Below are positions 24,237 to 33,102 of a stretch of 64,000 nucleotides of DNA, piece after piece; position 1 is the first letter of the stretch, and each line of letters starts with the position of its first letter. The stretch is from positions 409,721 to 473,720 of the forward strand of contig NZ_JAFCMM010000006.1 in the NCBI RefSeq assembly GCF_018131225.1, written 5' to 3'. Under the pieces are notes generated by a model. That model was not told the origin of the DNA. It saw only the letters and a program-made list of their open reading frames with translations, and did not search any database. Position numbers and translations under genes: made by a program. The DNA comes from Bradyrhizobium sp. U87765 SZCCT0048. GTDB lineage: Bacteria > Pseudomonadota > Alphaproteobacteria > Rhizobiales > Xanthobacteraceae.

Positions 24237-26267
24237 TCATGCCGCGCGCACGGTGTCGAGGAAGCCGGCGACCTCGCTCTTCAGGCGGGCGCTTTCGACC
24301 GATAGCGCCTGCGCGGCGGTGAGCACGTGCGACGATGCCATGCCGGTCTCGGCCGCGCCGCGCTGCACGTCGGTGACGTTGCCGGACACCTGCTGGGTGC
24401 CTTGTGCCGCCCGCTGCACGTTGCGGGAGATCTCCTGCGTCGCCGCGCCCTGCTGCTCGATGGCGGCCGCGATGGCCGAGGCGATCTCCGCCATCCGGCC
24501 GATGGTCTGGCCGATGTCGCGGATCGCGCCGACGGACTCGCCGGTGGCGGCCTGGATCGCGCCGATCTGCTGGCTGATCTCCCCGGTCGCCTTGGCCGTC
24601 TGCTCGGCGAGCTGCTTGACCTCCGAGGCGACCACAGCGAAGCCGCGGCCGGCGTCGCCGGCGCGCGCCGCCTCGATGGTGGCGTTGAGCGCCAGCAGGT
24701 TGGTCTGGCCGGCGATGGTGTTGATCAGCTCGACGACGTCGCCGATACGGTTTGCTGCCTGCGCCAGCGCGCCGACGCGGGCGTTGGTGCGCTCGGCCTG
24801 CGCCACCGCGTCGCCGGCGATGCGGGCGGAATCCTGCACCTGGCGGCTGATCTCGCCGACCGACGAGCTCAGCTCCTCGGTCGCGGTCGCCACCGACTGC
24901 ACGTTGCTGGAGGCGACGTCGGAGGCCGCAACCACGGCGCTGGTCAGTTCCCTGGCCCGATCCGCCGTGCCGGCGAGCATGCCCGCCGAGGTCTCCAGCT
25001 CGTGGGCCGCGGCCGACACCGTCTCGACGATCTGGCCGACGCGGGTTTCGAAGTCGCCGGCGAGGCGGCGCATTTCCTGCCGCCGCTGCTGCGCGACGAC
25101 CTCGTCCTGGCGAATGCGCGTCGCCGCTTCCGTCCGGGCATTGGCTTCGGCGTTGTCGGCGATCACGACGACGGTGCGGGCGAGATCGCCGATCTCGTCG
25201 CCGCGGCGCGCGCCGGGAATGGTGAGTGCGGTCTCGCCGGCGGCCATGCGGCCGAGTGCGCGGGTGAGGCGGGTGAGGGGACGGGCGACGCCGATGAAGG
25301 CGAATGCGGCGGCGCCGATCATCGCCAGCATCACCACCAGCGACAGCGCGAAGTCGATGCGGCCGGCGCGCTCCGCCTCAGCCTCGGCGGCGTCCTTGGT
25401 GTCGCGCGCGCCGCGCTCGGCGAACGCGACCGCGTCGTGCATGATACCGGTGGCCTGGTCGACCGCGGGGCGGATCTTGAGCATCATCGCGCTCGCCATG
25501 TCGTTCTGGCTGGAGACGGTGGTCTGCACCGCTTCGCCATAGGCCGTCAGCGCCGCGCCGAGGGCGTTGAAATCGCCGCTGGCGCTGTCGTCGGCAAGGG
25601 CGGTGCGGGCGGCCTTGAGTTCGGCCTCGACCCGCTCGGTCGCCTTGTCCATGACGTCGCGCAGCGAGGAATCGGCGGTCGCCGCATAGTGCCAGGCGGC
25701 CTCGCGCAGCGCGCCGAAGGCGACGTCGGCGGCGCCGAGGCGCTCCTCGACCACCGCGCGCTGCAGCGAGCCGGCGAGCGCGGGCGCGGCGCGCAGCGTG
25801 TCGAGGCCCTTGGCGAACGTCGCGGCGATCTCGCTGCGCTTGCCGTTGGCGGCGAGGATCCTGATCTGCAGCTCGGCGAACTCGCGCGCGGCGTCGACGT
25901 AGTCGGTGGCGGCCTGCTGGATCGCGGCAAGGCGCTGCTTCACGGTGTCGTCGGTCGTCGCCGACAGCGCTTCCTGCAGGTGGGTCGACAGCAGCACGCG
26001 CGCCTGGTCGAGATCGGTGCGCAGCGCCGCGGCTTCCGCCGGCGAGCGGGCGATCTGCAGGCTGGCGTTGGCGAGCCGCATGGCGTTGAGGTCGCCGCCG
26101 GCCTCGATGACATGCTTGCGGATCTTGTCTTCGACGTTGGCGCGCCGCGTCGCGTCGGCGATTGCACGCTGGGTCAATTGCTGGTTCACCGCCATGCCTG
26201 CGCACACGATGATACCGACAAGTGCGGCGGCGCCGAGCTTGTAGCCGATACGGTTGATTGTGATCAT
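24237..26267 (-). CDS. methyl-accepting chemotaxis protein
   Basis: A 676-residue chemoreceptor. Transmembrane helix 1 lies at about residues 10-28, a long helical periplasmic sensor domain follows, helix 2 lies near residues 308-328, then a HAMP domain (RPLTRLTRALGRMAAGETAL) and the signalling domain with the highly conserved hairpin tip NTIAGQTNLLALNATIEAARAGDAGRGFAVVASEVKQLAEQT. It would pass attractant or repellent signals to CheA/CheW. No che gene is adjacent. The sensor domain is of the helical-bundle type and does not reveal the ligand. Confidence 0.92.
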   Translation of the reverse strand: MITINRIGYKLGAAALVGIIVCAGMAVNQQLTQRAIADATRRANVEDKIRKHVIEAGGDLNAMRLANASLQIARSPAEAAALRTDLDQARVLLSTHLQEALSATTDDTVKQRLAAIQQAATDYVDAAREFAELQIRILAANGKRSEIAATFAKGLDTLRAAPALAGSLQRAVVEERLGAADVAFGALREAAWHYAATADSSLRDVMDKATERVEAELKAARTALADDSASGDFNALGAALTAYGEAVQTTVSSQNDMASAMMLKIRPAVDQATGIMHDAVAFAERGARDTKDAAEAEAERAGRIDFALSLVVMLAMIGAAAFAFIGVARPLTRLTRALGRMAAGETALTIPGARRGDEIGDLARTVVVIADNAEANARTEAATRIRQDEVVAQQRRQEMRRLAGDFETRVGQIVETVSAAAHELETSAGMLAGTADRARELTSAVVAASDVASSNVQSVATATEELSSSVGEISRQVQDSARIAGDAVAQAERTNARVGALAQAANRIGDVVELINTIAGQTNLLALNATIEAARAGDAGRGFAVVASEVKQLAEQTAKATGEISQQIGAIQAATGESVGAIRDIGQTIGRMAEIASAIAAAIEQQGAATQEISRNVQRAAQGTQQVSGNVTDVQRGAAETGMASSHVLTAAQALSVESARLKSEVAGFLDTVRAA

Positions 26268-26433
26268 GAAAGCCCCTCGGTGCGCATCGCGAAGGGCGGT
26301 CGGTCTTGCGCGACTGCGTCACCTTCGCGGATGAAAAACGGCCGGCGCTCCCTCTCGTGCGCCGGCTGCCGCGAAGTGTTCGGCTCTGGCCGTTAAAATT
26401 GTCTCACTTTCAGGCGTCGCGCACGCCGACACG

Positions 26434-26460
26434 CGCGACAATTCGCAGCGAATTGTCGCG
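26434..26460. repeat. perfect 12-bp inverted repeat
   Basis: CGCGACAATTCG and CGAATTGTCGCG flank a 3-base centre in the spacer between the chemoreceptor start (26267) and the stop of the cupin gene (26544). It could be a terminator stem for the cupin gene or an operator for the receptor; there is no clear T-run. Confidence 0.5.
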
Positions 26461-26543
26461 TTGTGCCTGTGTGTGCATGTGAGGCGGACTGGCGCGTCGC
26501 GGCGTGAGGAGGGCACGCACGCGACGCATGTCGCAGCGCGCGG

Positions 26544-27488
26544 TTACGCGCCCTTGAGGTAGTAGTTGGCGCGCTTGCCGAGCGCGATGCGGCGGATCAC
26601 GCGGCGCAGCGATTCGCTGCGGCGGAGCGGCTGAATGAGGCCGACGACGGAGCGGTAGACCGCGAGCTTGACCGCGTCGAGCGCCGGGTGCGCGCCCGGC
26701 GGCAGCTGCGGCATGCCAAGGTTGCGCAGCAGCGAATTGCAGAAGTGCAGGTCGTTGTTGCGGCGAACGGCCGCGGTCTTCCAGGTGATTGCGACCGAGA
26801 TCGAGTAGCTGGAGGCGGTGCGCACCCAGTGCGGCCACTGGTACGGCACGAAGCAGCCGTCGCCCTCGAACAGGTGGAATTCGTTGGCCCGCGGCGCGAA
26901 GCTGTCGTCGAACTTGAGGTTGCGGTGCCTGGTCATCGAGCGCTCGATCTCGTCGTCCGAGACGATGCTGCGATCGTGGTTGTCGTAGATCGTGAAGAAC
27001 TTCTCGCCATGGATCTGGACGAAGAAGTTGTCCTCGCTGTCGAGGTGGAACGGCGTCGTCGAGTATGGCGACGACACGAACAGGAAGCCCTCGACCTGCT
27101 CGAAGCCGGCGTCCTGCAGGCTGTTGAAGCCGCGGGCGCGGGCAACCGACAGCAGCGTGTCCTCGAGCAGCGCGCGATACTGCGGCGCGGTCTCGATGCG
27201 CTTGAGCACCATCCAGGCGCCGGCGGTTTCGATGCGGTTGACCACCTCGACGGGATCGAGCGGCACCAGCTTCACGGTGTCCGGATCCTGGCTGATCGCG
27301 GCGTCGCCGGAGTTGTACTCGATGAGGTCGCGCGGCAGGCTGGCGGCGAGATGGGCGATCGCCGGCAGCGTCAGCAGCGGATGGCTGGCGAGCTGATGGC
27401 GGATGGCGAACGGCTTCAGCGGGAAGTCGAGCCGCAGCGCGTTGTGGGCGGCGCTGATGACCGGAGACAGCGGCGACGTGGCATTCAT
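26544..27488 (-). CDS. JmjC/cupin-like dioxygenase family protein
   Basis: A 314-residue protein with a cupin_8/JmjC-like core. The iron motif is H148-x-D150 in TTPFHLDSEDNFFVQIHGEKFF, and the distal histidine is probably H220 in YQWPHWV, with K163 placed to bind 2-oxoglutarate. This fits an Fe(II)/2-oxoglutarate hydroxylase that may act on a protein or small molecule, though rhizobial relatives are only called transcription-factor-jumonji-like. AAGGAG precedes the ATG, which overlaps the stop codon of the upstream acetyltransferase gene (ATGA), so translation is coupled. Confidence 0.78.
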   Translation of the reverse strand: MNATSPLSPVISAAHNALRLDFPLKPFAIRHQLASHPLLTLPAIAHLAASLPRDLIEYNSGDAAISQDPDTVKLVPLDPVEVVNRIETAGAWMVLKRIETAPQYRALLEDTLLSVARARGFNSLQDAGFEQVEGFLFVSSPYSTTPFHLDSEDNFFVQIHGEKFFTIYDNHDRSIVSDDEIERSMTRHRNLKFDDSFAPRANEFHLFEGDGCFVPYQWPHWVRTASSYSISVAITWKTAAVRRNNDLHFCNSLLRNLGMPQLPPGAHPALDAVKLAVYRSVVGLIQPLRRSESLRRVIRRIALGKRANYYLKGA

Positions 27489-28789
27489 TGTTGACGCTCC
27501 TTGATCGCTCTGAGGGTATGGACGAGACGGCGGGCGGGCACGCGCGCCGCCTCGCGCAGACGCAGCGCGGCATGAATCGCCGCAGGCATCGGGTCGTTGC
27601 GCCGCAGCGGGACCAGCACGTCCGCGATGGCGAGGCGCGCGCTCCAGATCGGGTCGATCATCGGATGGCCCGGCATCGCCGTGGAATCGGCGCAGGCGAT
27701 GGTTGCGTCGGCGCACAGGTGCCGTGTCAGGTCGAGCGCGAGCTGCACGCCGGGCGACACCTTGGCGAAGCGCTCGTCGATGCCGATCTTGAACCAGAAC
27801 GCGCGGTCCTGATGGCGCAGCACCACGCCGGCGGCGACCGGCGTGTCGCCGGCGGTCAGCGTGACGATCTCGCAGGCGCCGCGCGCGGCGAGCGCCGCGG
27901 TCGCGGTGCGCATGAATGTGATGTCGCCGTCGTGCTGGGCGAGGGCGGTGCCGCGCTGGGCCTTCCAGCCGCGGGCTTCCAGCGCCAGGAAGACGTCGAG
28001 CGCGGCGGCGACCTCGGCGGGCGTACGCGCGACCGAGAACACGACCTCGCCGTGCTCGGTCAGGCGATGGCGCAGCCGTCGCAGGTTCTTGAGCTTCTTG
28101 CCGCTCATGCCTTCGCTCAGCCGCGTCTCCGCCGCAGCGGTGGCGTCGAGCGCGGCACGCTGCCAGGATTGCAGCACGCGCAGGCGCAGGCCATCGGCCT
28201 CGAGCACGCGGCTGAAAGCGGCAAGCGCAGCGCCAGCGAGCGGCACCTCGCGCAGGATCAGCGCATGCTGGCCGGCGTCGCGCGCCTGCCGCATCAGCCG
28301 CCGCGCGGCGTCCTCGGCGGCGTCGCGGTCGAGCAGCGGCGTGCCGAGCGAACCATAGGGATCGGCGCTGACCAGCGCCGGGAGCGGAATCCGGTAGGCG
28401 CGCCAGGCGGAGATCACCGGCAGCAGGCCGATCAGTGGCGCGGCGCTCGTGGCGTCGTCGGCGCGTCCCCAGGCGGTGAGTGCGGAAGCACCACCGCGGC
28501 CGCGGGCGAAGGCGTTCACGGCGGCTTCCCAGTCGGGGAGAAAATAGCCGTTCGGTTCGATGGCGGCGTCCGCGAGACGCTGCCAGGCCTCGCTGCCGAT
28601 ATCGGACAGCGGCACCGGGCGGTCGAGCCGCGGGGGCGTCGTCCGCAGTGGCGGCGCACCGGCGCCTGCTCCACGATAGGGCGTTGCGCGCAACGGCTGC
28701 GGCCGGTCCGGCAGACCGCCGATGTCGCGTCGCGCTCCGCTGGCCTGTGTCATGTTCGTGATGTCGATCACGCTGTCCATCCCCTGCAC
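27485..28789 (-). CDS. BioF2/CelD-like GNAT-fold acyltransferase
   Basis: A 434-residue protein with a double-GNAT (FemAB-like, Acetyltransf_6) region: SGKKLKNLRRLRHRLTEHG in the first half and FLALEARGWKAQRGTAL, AGVVLRHQDRAFWFKIGIDERFAKVSPGVQLALDL in the second. Relatives (CelD/BcsL) occur in exopolysaccharide and cellulose loci, where they are thought to acylate a carrier or sugar. The first 60 residues are proline-rich and probably disordered. The frame opens with GTG; an ATG three codons later is an alternative. It overlaps the JmjC-like gene by four bases, so the two form one unit. Confidence 0.8.
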   Translation of the reverse strand: MQGMDSVIDITNMTQASGARRDIGGLPDRPQPLRATPYRGAGAGAPPLRTTPPRLDRPVPLSDIGSEAWQRLADAAIEPNGYFLPDWEAAVNAFARGRGGASALTAWGRADDATSAAPLIGLLPVISAWRAYRIPLPALVSADPYGSLGTPLLDRDAAEDAARRLMRQARDAGQHALILREVPLAGAALAAFSRVLEADGLRLRVLQSWQRAALDATAAAETRLSEGMSGKKLKNLRRLRHRLTEHGEVVFSVARTPAEVAAALDVFLALEARGWKAQRGTALAQHDGDITFMRTATAALAARGACEIVTLTAGDTPVAAGVVLRHQDRAFWFKIGIDERFAKVSPGVQLALDLTRHLCADATIACADSTAMPGHPMIDPIWSARLAIADVLVPLRRNDPMPAAIHAALRLREAARVPARRLVHTLRAIKERQQ

Positions 28790-29077
28790 CGCGTTCCCGG
28801 CGCGGCGCCGTCTTCCCCTGTGATGGTGTGACGTTACGGGGCAGATCGAAAAATTACGTGCGTGAAGCGCGTCAAATTGCCGGCGTGGCCTTCATGCTTT
28901 CTTCACCATGAAGCGTCGCGTGGCGCGCAATGAGTGCGATGGCAAGGATTTGCTCAAACTTGCCGCGCACTATCGTACCTCAGCACAGGGCCGCAGCAAG
29001 ACGGCCTCCACAAGACGATCCTGTTGACGGGTGTGGCAACACCGGCGCGGGATCTCTGGGATCCCTTTGGGGGAAAC

Positions 29078-29479
29078 ATGCAGAACGCCCGTGAACGCAT
29101 TCGCATGAGCGACGACGAGGTCGTCGCGTATTTCGCGCGGCATGGCTATCGCGTTTCGGCCAACCAGATCGCGTTCACCGGCGAGACGGTGGACGACTTC
29201 CGCGAGGCCCGCACCGGCAAGTGGTGGAAGGCTGGCCGGATGCGCCTGAACGAGCCGGGATTGCTGCGCATCGAGGACGCCCAGCCGCGCCCCGACCAGC
29301 GCACCCGCGATATCATCGTGGTCAGCTTCGGCTCGGCGCGTGCGGTGATGGGGGTGGACATCAAGCCCGGCGCACCGCCGCTGCAGCCGGGCGACGCCAA
29401 CTGCCGCTATGCCCCGGTGATGGAATGGCGCGCACCGGACAAGCCCGTGGCCGCAGCCGGCAAGGTGACGAAACGCTGA
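29078..29479 (+). CDS. hypothetical protein
   Basis: A 133-residue soluble protein with MSDDEVVAYFARHGYRVSANQI near the start and RTRDIIVVSFGSARAVMGVDIKPG in the middle. No membrane segment or recognised motif. The ATG at 29078 is preceded by GGGGG. The 288 bp upstream, to the acetyltransferase start on the other strand, are a divergent spacer with no other gene seen. Confidence 0.55.
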   Translation: MQNARERIRMSDDEVVAYFARHGYRVSANQIAFTGETVDDFREARTGKWWKAGRMRLNEPGLLRIEDAQPRPDQRTRDIIVVSFGSARAVMGVDIKPGAPPLQPGDANCRYAPVMEWRAPDKPVAAAGKVTKR

Positions 29480-29487
29480 CTGTCCCG

Positions 29488-29730
29488 CTAGTCGAAGGCG
29501 ACGCCGATGCGGCGCTCCTTGCGCCACACGATATGGCAGGGGCGGGTGGTTCGGTCGCCCTCGAACACGAGCGTGAAATGATCGGGAATGCCGAGCGGCG
29601 ATACCACGTCGAGCGCGGCACCCGTGGTCGACAGGTTGCGCACGGTACAGCTGATACCGGCATTGCCGTTGAACGCGATGGTGCCCGCCTTGAGGACCCG
29701 CTGCCGCGGACTCGTGCGATGTTCGTCCAT
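29488..29730 (-). CDS. PilZ domain protein
   Basis: An 80-residue single-domain PilZ protein, the cyclic-di-GMP-binding fold. It shows the RxxxR element (SPRQRVLKAGTIAF), the second-strand pattern CTVRNLSTTGAALDV in place of D/NxSxxG, and the closing strand HIVWRKERRIGVAF. It is likely a cytosolic c-di-GMP receptor affecting motility or polysaccharide. The start MDEHR at 29730 follows AGGAGG by 14 bp, which is long. It converges on the hypothetical gene ending at 29479. Confidence 0.8.
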   Translation of the reverse strand: MDEHRTSPRQRVLKAGTIAFNGNAGISCTVRNLSTTGAALDVVSPLGIPDHFTLVFEGDRTTRPCHIVWRKERRIGVAFD

Positions 29731-29868
29731 GGTGCCGACCCGATGCCTCCTGCAAGGGTGCGCGTTTGCTCGCAGCGCCTTCAATCTTGCCGTGCAGCAA
29801 GCTAGGCCGGCACCGTTAATCTTTCGTGCCGGAATTCAGAACAGGACGTCGGTAAAATGCGTACGCAT

Positions 29869-30084
29869 TCACCGCATCTTGTCCCAGGGGTCCTGCTTCT
29901 TGCTCGACGTCGGGATGCGCTCCAGCGCGTCCTTGTAGGCCCTCTCGTCTTCCTTGGCCTTGCGCGCGGCGGCGCGGTTCTGCGATTCGGTCGGCGGCGC
30001 CGGGCCGTCGCTGCCGCGGACCGGTGCGGCGATCGCCGGCGACGCCAGCGCCATGATCGAGAGGGCGATCAGAACCCGTTTCAT
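29869..30084 (-). CDS. small secreted protein with YK..L..IP...DPW motif
   Basis: A 71-residue protein with a clear signal peptide (MKRVLIALSIMALASPAIAA) and a charged, helical mature part. Its C-terminus, DERAYKDALERIPTSSKKQDPWDKMR, matches the pattern of the divergent secreted protein at 30335, so the two are paralogues. Likely periplasmic; function unknown. The ATG is preceded by GAGGAGACT. Confidence 0.65.
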   Translation of the reverse strand: MKRVLIALSIMALASPAIAAPVRGSDGPAPPTESQNRAAARKAKEDERAYKDALERIPTSSKKQDPWDKMR

Positions 30085-30334
30085 GCCAGTCTCCTCGTCT
30101 GGGCCCGGTAAGGCGATCGGAACCGCGGCGCCCGCGATCCCCCCGGGCCAAGCGTCACGCGATAATTGTGGCTCCGATGTGGAGCGCCGGCACCCTAACG
30201 GCCCCCGGCCGCTTTGGGGAGGGGGTGGCGGGGGTTTTCAGCCGCGGCGAAGGATTGCATCTGCCTGGTTTCCTCGCGGCCGGCGATTGGGTAGTTTCGG
30301 GCGGGGTGCAGATGACACCACGGGGAGAGTGAGA

Positions 30335-30679
30335 GTGAAGACGTTTCGTATGGCGATGATGGTGATCATCGCGGCGCTGCTGGCCGGGCCGGCTGCGGCC
30401 CAGAGCCTCGGGACCAGCATCATTCCGGAGGCGCCGGCCAAGACGCCCGACCAGATCGAGCGCGAGCAGGCGATCGAGCGCGATTACAAGGAATCGCTGA
30501 AGAAGATCCCGAACGGCAAGGCGAGTTCCGACCCCTGGAGCACGGTCCGCGGCTCCGACTCGGCGAAGTCCGCGGCGACGAAGCCGGCGGCCAATCCCCT
30601 GCCGGCGCACCCCAAGGCTCACACGGCCCCCAAAGCTCCCAAGACCACCCAGGCCAAGCCGCCGGCCACCGCGCAGTGA
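30335..30679 (+). CDS. small secreted protein with YK..L..IP...DPW motif and Pro/Ala/Lys tail
   Basis: A 114-residue protein starting with GTG (VKTFRMAMMVIIAALLAGPAAAQ is the signal peptide) behind GGGGAGAG. The mature part carries IERDYKESLKKIPNGKASSDPWSTVR, the same pattern as the paralogue at 29869, followed by about 45 residues rich in proline, alanine and lysine that may contact the cell wall or outer membrane. It is divergent from its paralogue. Function unknown. Confidence 0.6.
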   Translation: MKTFRMAMMVIIAALLAGPAAAQSLGTSIIPEAPAKTPDQIEREQAIERDYKESLKKIPNGKASSDPWSTVRGSDSAKSAATKPAANPLPAHPKAHTAPKAPKTTQAKPPATAQ

Positions 30680-30691
30680 CGGCCTGCGCCG

Positions 30692-31135
30692 TCAGCGGTC
30701 GACGCGTACCAGCATCAGGTCGATCCGTCCGCCGGGGGGCAGCGCGTTGCGTGTGTCGGTGATGAACAGCAGCTGCCCGCGGCTCTCGATCCGGGCCTGA
30801 ACGGCATATTCGGCATAACCGTCGCGGGAGCGATCGGATGGATAGCTCAGCACGAACGGAATCGGCGGCTGCCGGCCGCGGCTGACAATGCGGGTGCGGG
30901 CGATACGCCGGGCCGGGGCGTCCTGCCGCGCCACGTCGACGAGGCTGATCTCGATCACCGCGTCGCGTGGCAGGGCGATGCGCTCGCGATAGGCGACCGT
31001 CCCGGTCAGCCGCCCGCCGTCGAGCCCCGAGCGCCCGGGTCCCTGAGTCTGGGCCTGGGCCTGGGCCTGGCCGATGCAGGCCGCGACGCCGGTGGCCAGC
31101 AGTCCGGCGAGCAGGGTTTTTCGCGTCATGGTCAT
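30692..31135 (-). CDS. YbaY/YscW-like lipoprotein
   Basis: A 147-residue protein with a signal peptide and lipobox VAAC, placing the lipidated cysteine at residue 20. The mature domain follows the YbaY pattern: GTVAYRERIALPRDAVIEISLVDVARQDAPARRIART, then PIPFVLSYPSD, then YAVQARIESRGQLLFITDTRNAL. YbaY-type lipoproteins are outer-membrane proteins that bind glycolipids or assist secretion; the exact role is unknown. It is convergent with the small secreted protein gene. Confidence 0.8.
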   Translation of the reverse strand: MTMTRKTLLAGLLATGVAACIGQAQAQAQTQGPGRSGLDGGRLTGTVAYRERIALPRDAVIEISLVDVARQDAPARRIARTRIVSRGRQPPIPFVLSYPSDRSRDGYAEYAVQARIESRGQLLFITDTRNALPPGGRIDLMLVRVDR

Positions 31136-31306
31136 CTTTGGGCTCCGTCGTCCACTGCGGGGCGGCCTGCGGCCGTCGTCGCCGGTCGGCGAACGACAAG
31201 CCTGCACGCACCCGGCCAGTCGCATGCTGCCGACGTTGTCCCAGCGCGGCCGGGCGCAATCATGGCGGCGGCCGCGTCGTTTCGGCGCGGGCTCCTGTGC
31301 GGCCCG

Positions 31307-31528
31307 TCAGGCGTGCGGCTTGACCGTTGCGCCCTCCGACAGCTTGTTGTGTGCGGCGAGGTGGCGGATCAGGTCGAGCGCGGCGCGCCGATCGGCGCGA
31401 TAGCGGATGCCCTGAAATACCTGGATCAGCTCCAGCCCTTCCTCTGCACTGAAGGCCTCCGTATCCGGTTCTCCGATCTCGTCCGGATCGTCAAAGGCGC
31501 CGTTGCCGATGGACTTCCCCCAGATCAT
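31307..31528 (-). CDS. small protein, EE.L.L...F..I family (copy 1)
   Basis: A 73-residue cytosolic protein starting MIWGKSIGNGAFDDPDEIGEP. Its second half, EEGLELIQVFQGIRYRADRRAALDLIRHL, resembles EEALRLVKAFRNVENRAVREALIVIAEHL of the protein at 32374. It is preceded by GGGGGAAG. Such short helix-rich proteins resemble the end of helix-turn-helix regulators, but no DNA-binding part is present. Confidence 0.5.
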   Translation of the reverse strand: MIWGKSIGNGAFDDPDEIGEPDTEAFSAEEGLELIQVFQGIRYRADRRAALDLIRHLAAHNKLSEGATVKPHA

Positions 31529-31954
31529 GATCTTCCCCCAAGGTTCGTTGCGTGCCGCGCTCCCATCCGCGGCACGATGATCCTGTGACGAACGGTATCG
31601 AACAAACGAGCGAGCCGGGTCTTCGCCGGCTGTCAAGCAAAGACGTTATCGAACAATGTCGCAATGAACGTGATGAAGTAACGAAGCTGACAAACTGTCG
31701 GCTGCCGAACGCGTCACTCCGTCGGCAGCGACGGGGACGTCCGGCAACGGCATGATCGTAAAATATCAGATTGATTCTCAGAAGCCTGTTTTGCAACCAG
31801 TGCGCGTTCAGGCGTCACAAAACCCGCGCAGGATCGCCGCGCGAGACCGGGCCTGGGACGAATAAGGACTGGGGACGTGCTGAAGACCGGCGCCGCCGGG
31901 GCGCATCAAGCGACGTTGGGGCACGCGCGGTCAAATCGTCGCGCGGGCCGCAGT
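31529..31954. other. gene-poor spacer
   Basis: About 425 bp between two small minus-strand genes. It is AT-richer than the surroundings near 31740-31790 and holds two similar tATCGAACAA stretches (31600 and 31648 regions). I see no convincing gene, terminator or palindrome. Promoter elements for the gene ending at 31307 should lie at its left edge. Confidence 0.4.
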
Positions 31955-32200
31955 TCAGCGCAGCGCGTCGCGCGCCTTGCTGCCTGCGAGTCCGCCGCGC
32001 ACCGCATGCAGACGCACCGTGTTTTCGGGCGTCGCTTCAACGGGCTGCTGGGGCATGGCGGCGAGCTGGTCTTTCGACGCCTGCAGGCTTGCCATGTCGA
32101 GGATGTGCGCGAGCAGGGTCAGGTTGGCCTTTTCCGCGAGCCGTTTCATCTCCAGGCACGCAGGCCCGATGTGGGCAGCCACCGCAAATGGGCTGTTCAT
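31955..32200 (-). CDS. small hypothetical protein
   Basis: An 81-residue protein starting MNSPFAVAAHIGPACLEMKRLAEKANLTLLAHILDMASLQASK, largely helical, with no membrane segment. GGAGGA lies upstream of the ATG. Similar small proteins are common in Bradyrhizobium-type genomes but have no known role. It lies in a series of small minus-strand genes, possibly stress-related. Confidence 0.5.
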   Translation of the reverse strand: MNSPFAVAAHIGPACLEMKRLAEKANLTLLAHILDMASLQASKDQLAAMPQQPVEATPENTVRLHAVRGGLAGSKARDALR

Positions 32201-32373
32201 GGATTCAGTCCTCCAGGCCCTCCGGTGCCGCCATCGGATTCCTGAACGCTGTGAGTCGCAATATGAAAAAGGTCGAAACCGGACATTTGGCCGCGGCGGC
32301 CGCGCACGATCCCGTTATGGAATAAATCGCGCCGGCTGGCGTTACCGCACGCGCGATCATCGTGGGCGATAAG

Positions 32374-32541
32374 CTACTGCAGCGATTCCTTGCTGCCGCC
32401 GAGATGCTCCGCGATCACGATCAGCGCCTCGCGCACCGCACGGTTCTCGACATTGCGGAATGCCTTCACGAGGCGCAGCGCTTCCTCGGTGCGAATGGCT
32501 TCCTCGTGATGAGCCTCGGTGTCGTCTTGCTCTGGCATCAT
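32374..32541 (-). CDS. small protein, EE.L.L...F..I family (copy 2)
   Basis: A 55-residue acidic helical protein starting MMPEQDDTEAHHEEAI. It shares EExLxLxxxFxxxxxRaxRxALixxxxxL with the protein at 31307. The start is weakly preceded by CAGG. A sequence resembling a general-stress (EcfG) promoter lies about 120 bp upstream. Confidence 0.45.
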   Translation of the reverse strand: MMPEQDDTEAHHEEAIRTEEALRLVKAFRNVENRAVREALIVIAEHLGGSKESLQ

Positions 32542-32662
32542 CCTGGTGTCCCCAAACGCGCTGAACGAAGTCCGTGGCGGCCGGACGCTGTCAGGTACGA
32601 CAGTGCCATCCGGCCTTCCCATGGTCCTTCCATGGCACAACAACCGCATATCGTGAAGTTGG

Positions 32663-32688
32663 AACACGAATCACCGTCTTCAGGTTCC
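32663..32688 (-). promoter_or_regulatory. possible EcfG (general stress) promoter
   Basis: On the minus strand GGAAC is followed after 18 bp by GTT, matching the alphaproteobacterial EcfG consensus (GGAAC-N17/18-GTT). It would transcribe toward the small gene at 32374-32541 with a leader of about 120 bases. The pattern is short and may be chance. Confidence 0.3.
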
Positions 32689-32792
32689 GGGCCGTTCTAG
32701 AACATTGCTGGCGGTGCGACCTGCTCATGATGTGGGAGCAGGCGAATTTGTCGGACGATACGACCGGTGACGATGGGGGAGGTCGACGCGGA

Positions 32793-33041
32793 TCAGCGAA
32801 CGCCTCGCTGCAGCGGACGGCTGCCGATCGTCATGATGGGCAGCGGCCGCGGCAGTGGCACCGCGAACAGGCGGGCGCTGTCGTCGGCAACCTCGATGCA
32901 GCCGGCCCGCTCGCCGCCGGACGCGAGTTCGAGCGCGAGCCGCCGGGCATGACAGCGCGCGAGTTCGACGTCGCGCAGATCCTCGCCTTCCTCATCCCTG
33001 AAGAGGGTGCCGTCCTTGAAGTGGAAGTAGTAGCGAGGCAT
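32793..33041 (-). CDS. DUF6894 family protein
   Basis: An 82-residue protein with the DUF6894 pattern: MPRYYFHFKDGTLFRDEEGEDLRDVELARCHARRLALELA. The family is small, soluble and frequent in rhizobia, with no known function. A FixK/FNR-type box lies 62-75 bp upstream of the ATG, which would fit activation under low oxygen with the site near -41. Confidence 0.75.
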   Translation of the reverse strand: MPRYYFHFKDGTLFRDEEGEDLRDVELARCHARRLALELASGGERAGCIEVADDSARLFAVPLPRPLPIMTIGSRPLQRGVR

Positions 33042-33102
33042 GAGCCACCTGCTGCTGCGCGGGGTGTTCGTTCAAGGATCTCATGAGGCCGATCCGGCCT
33101 CA

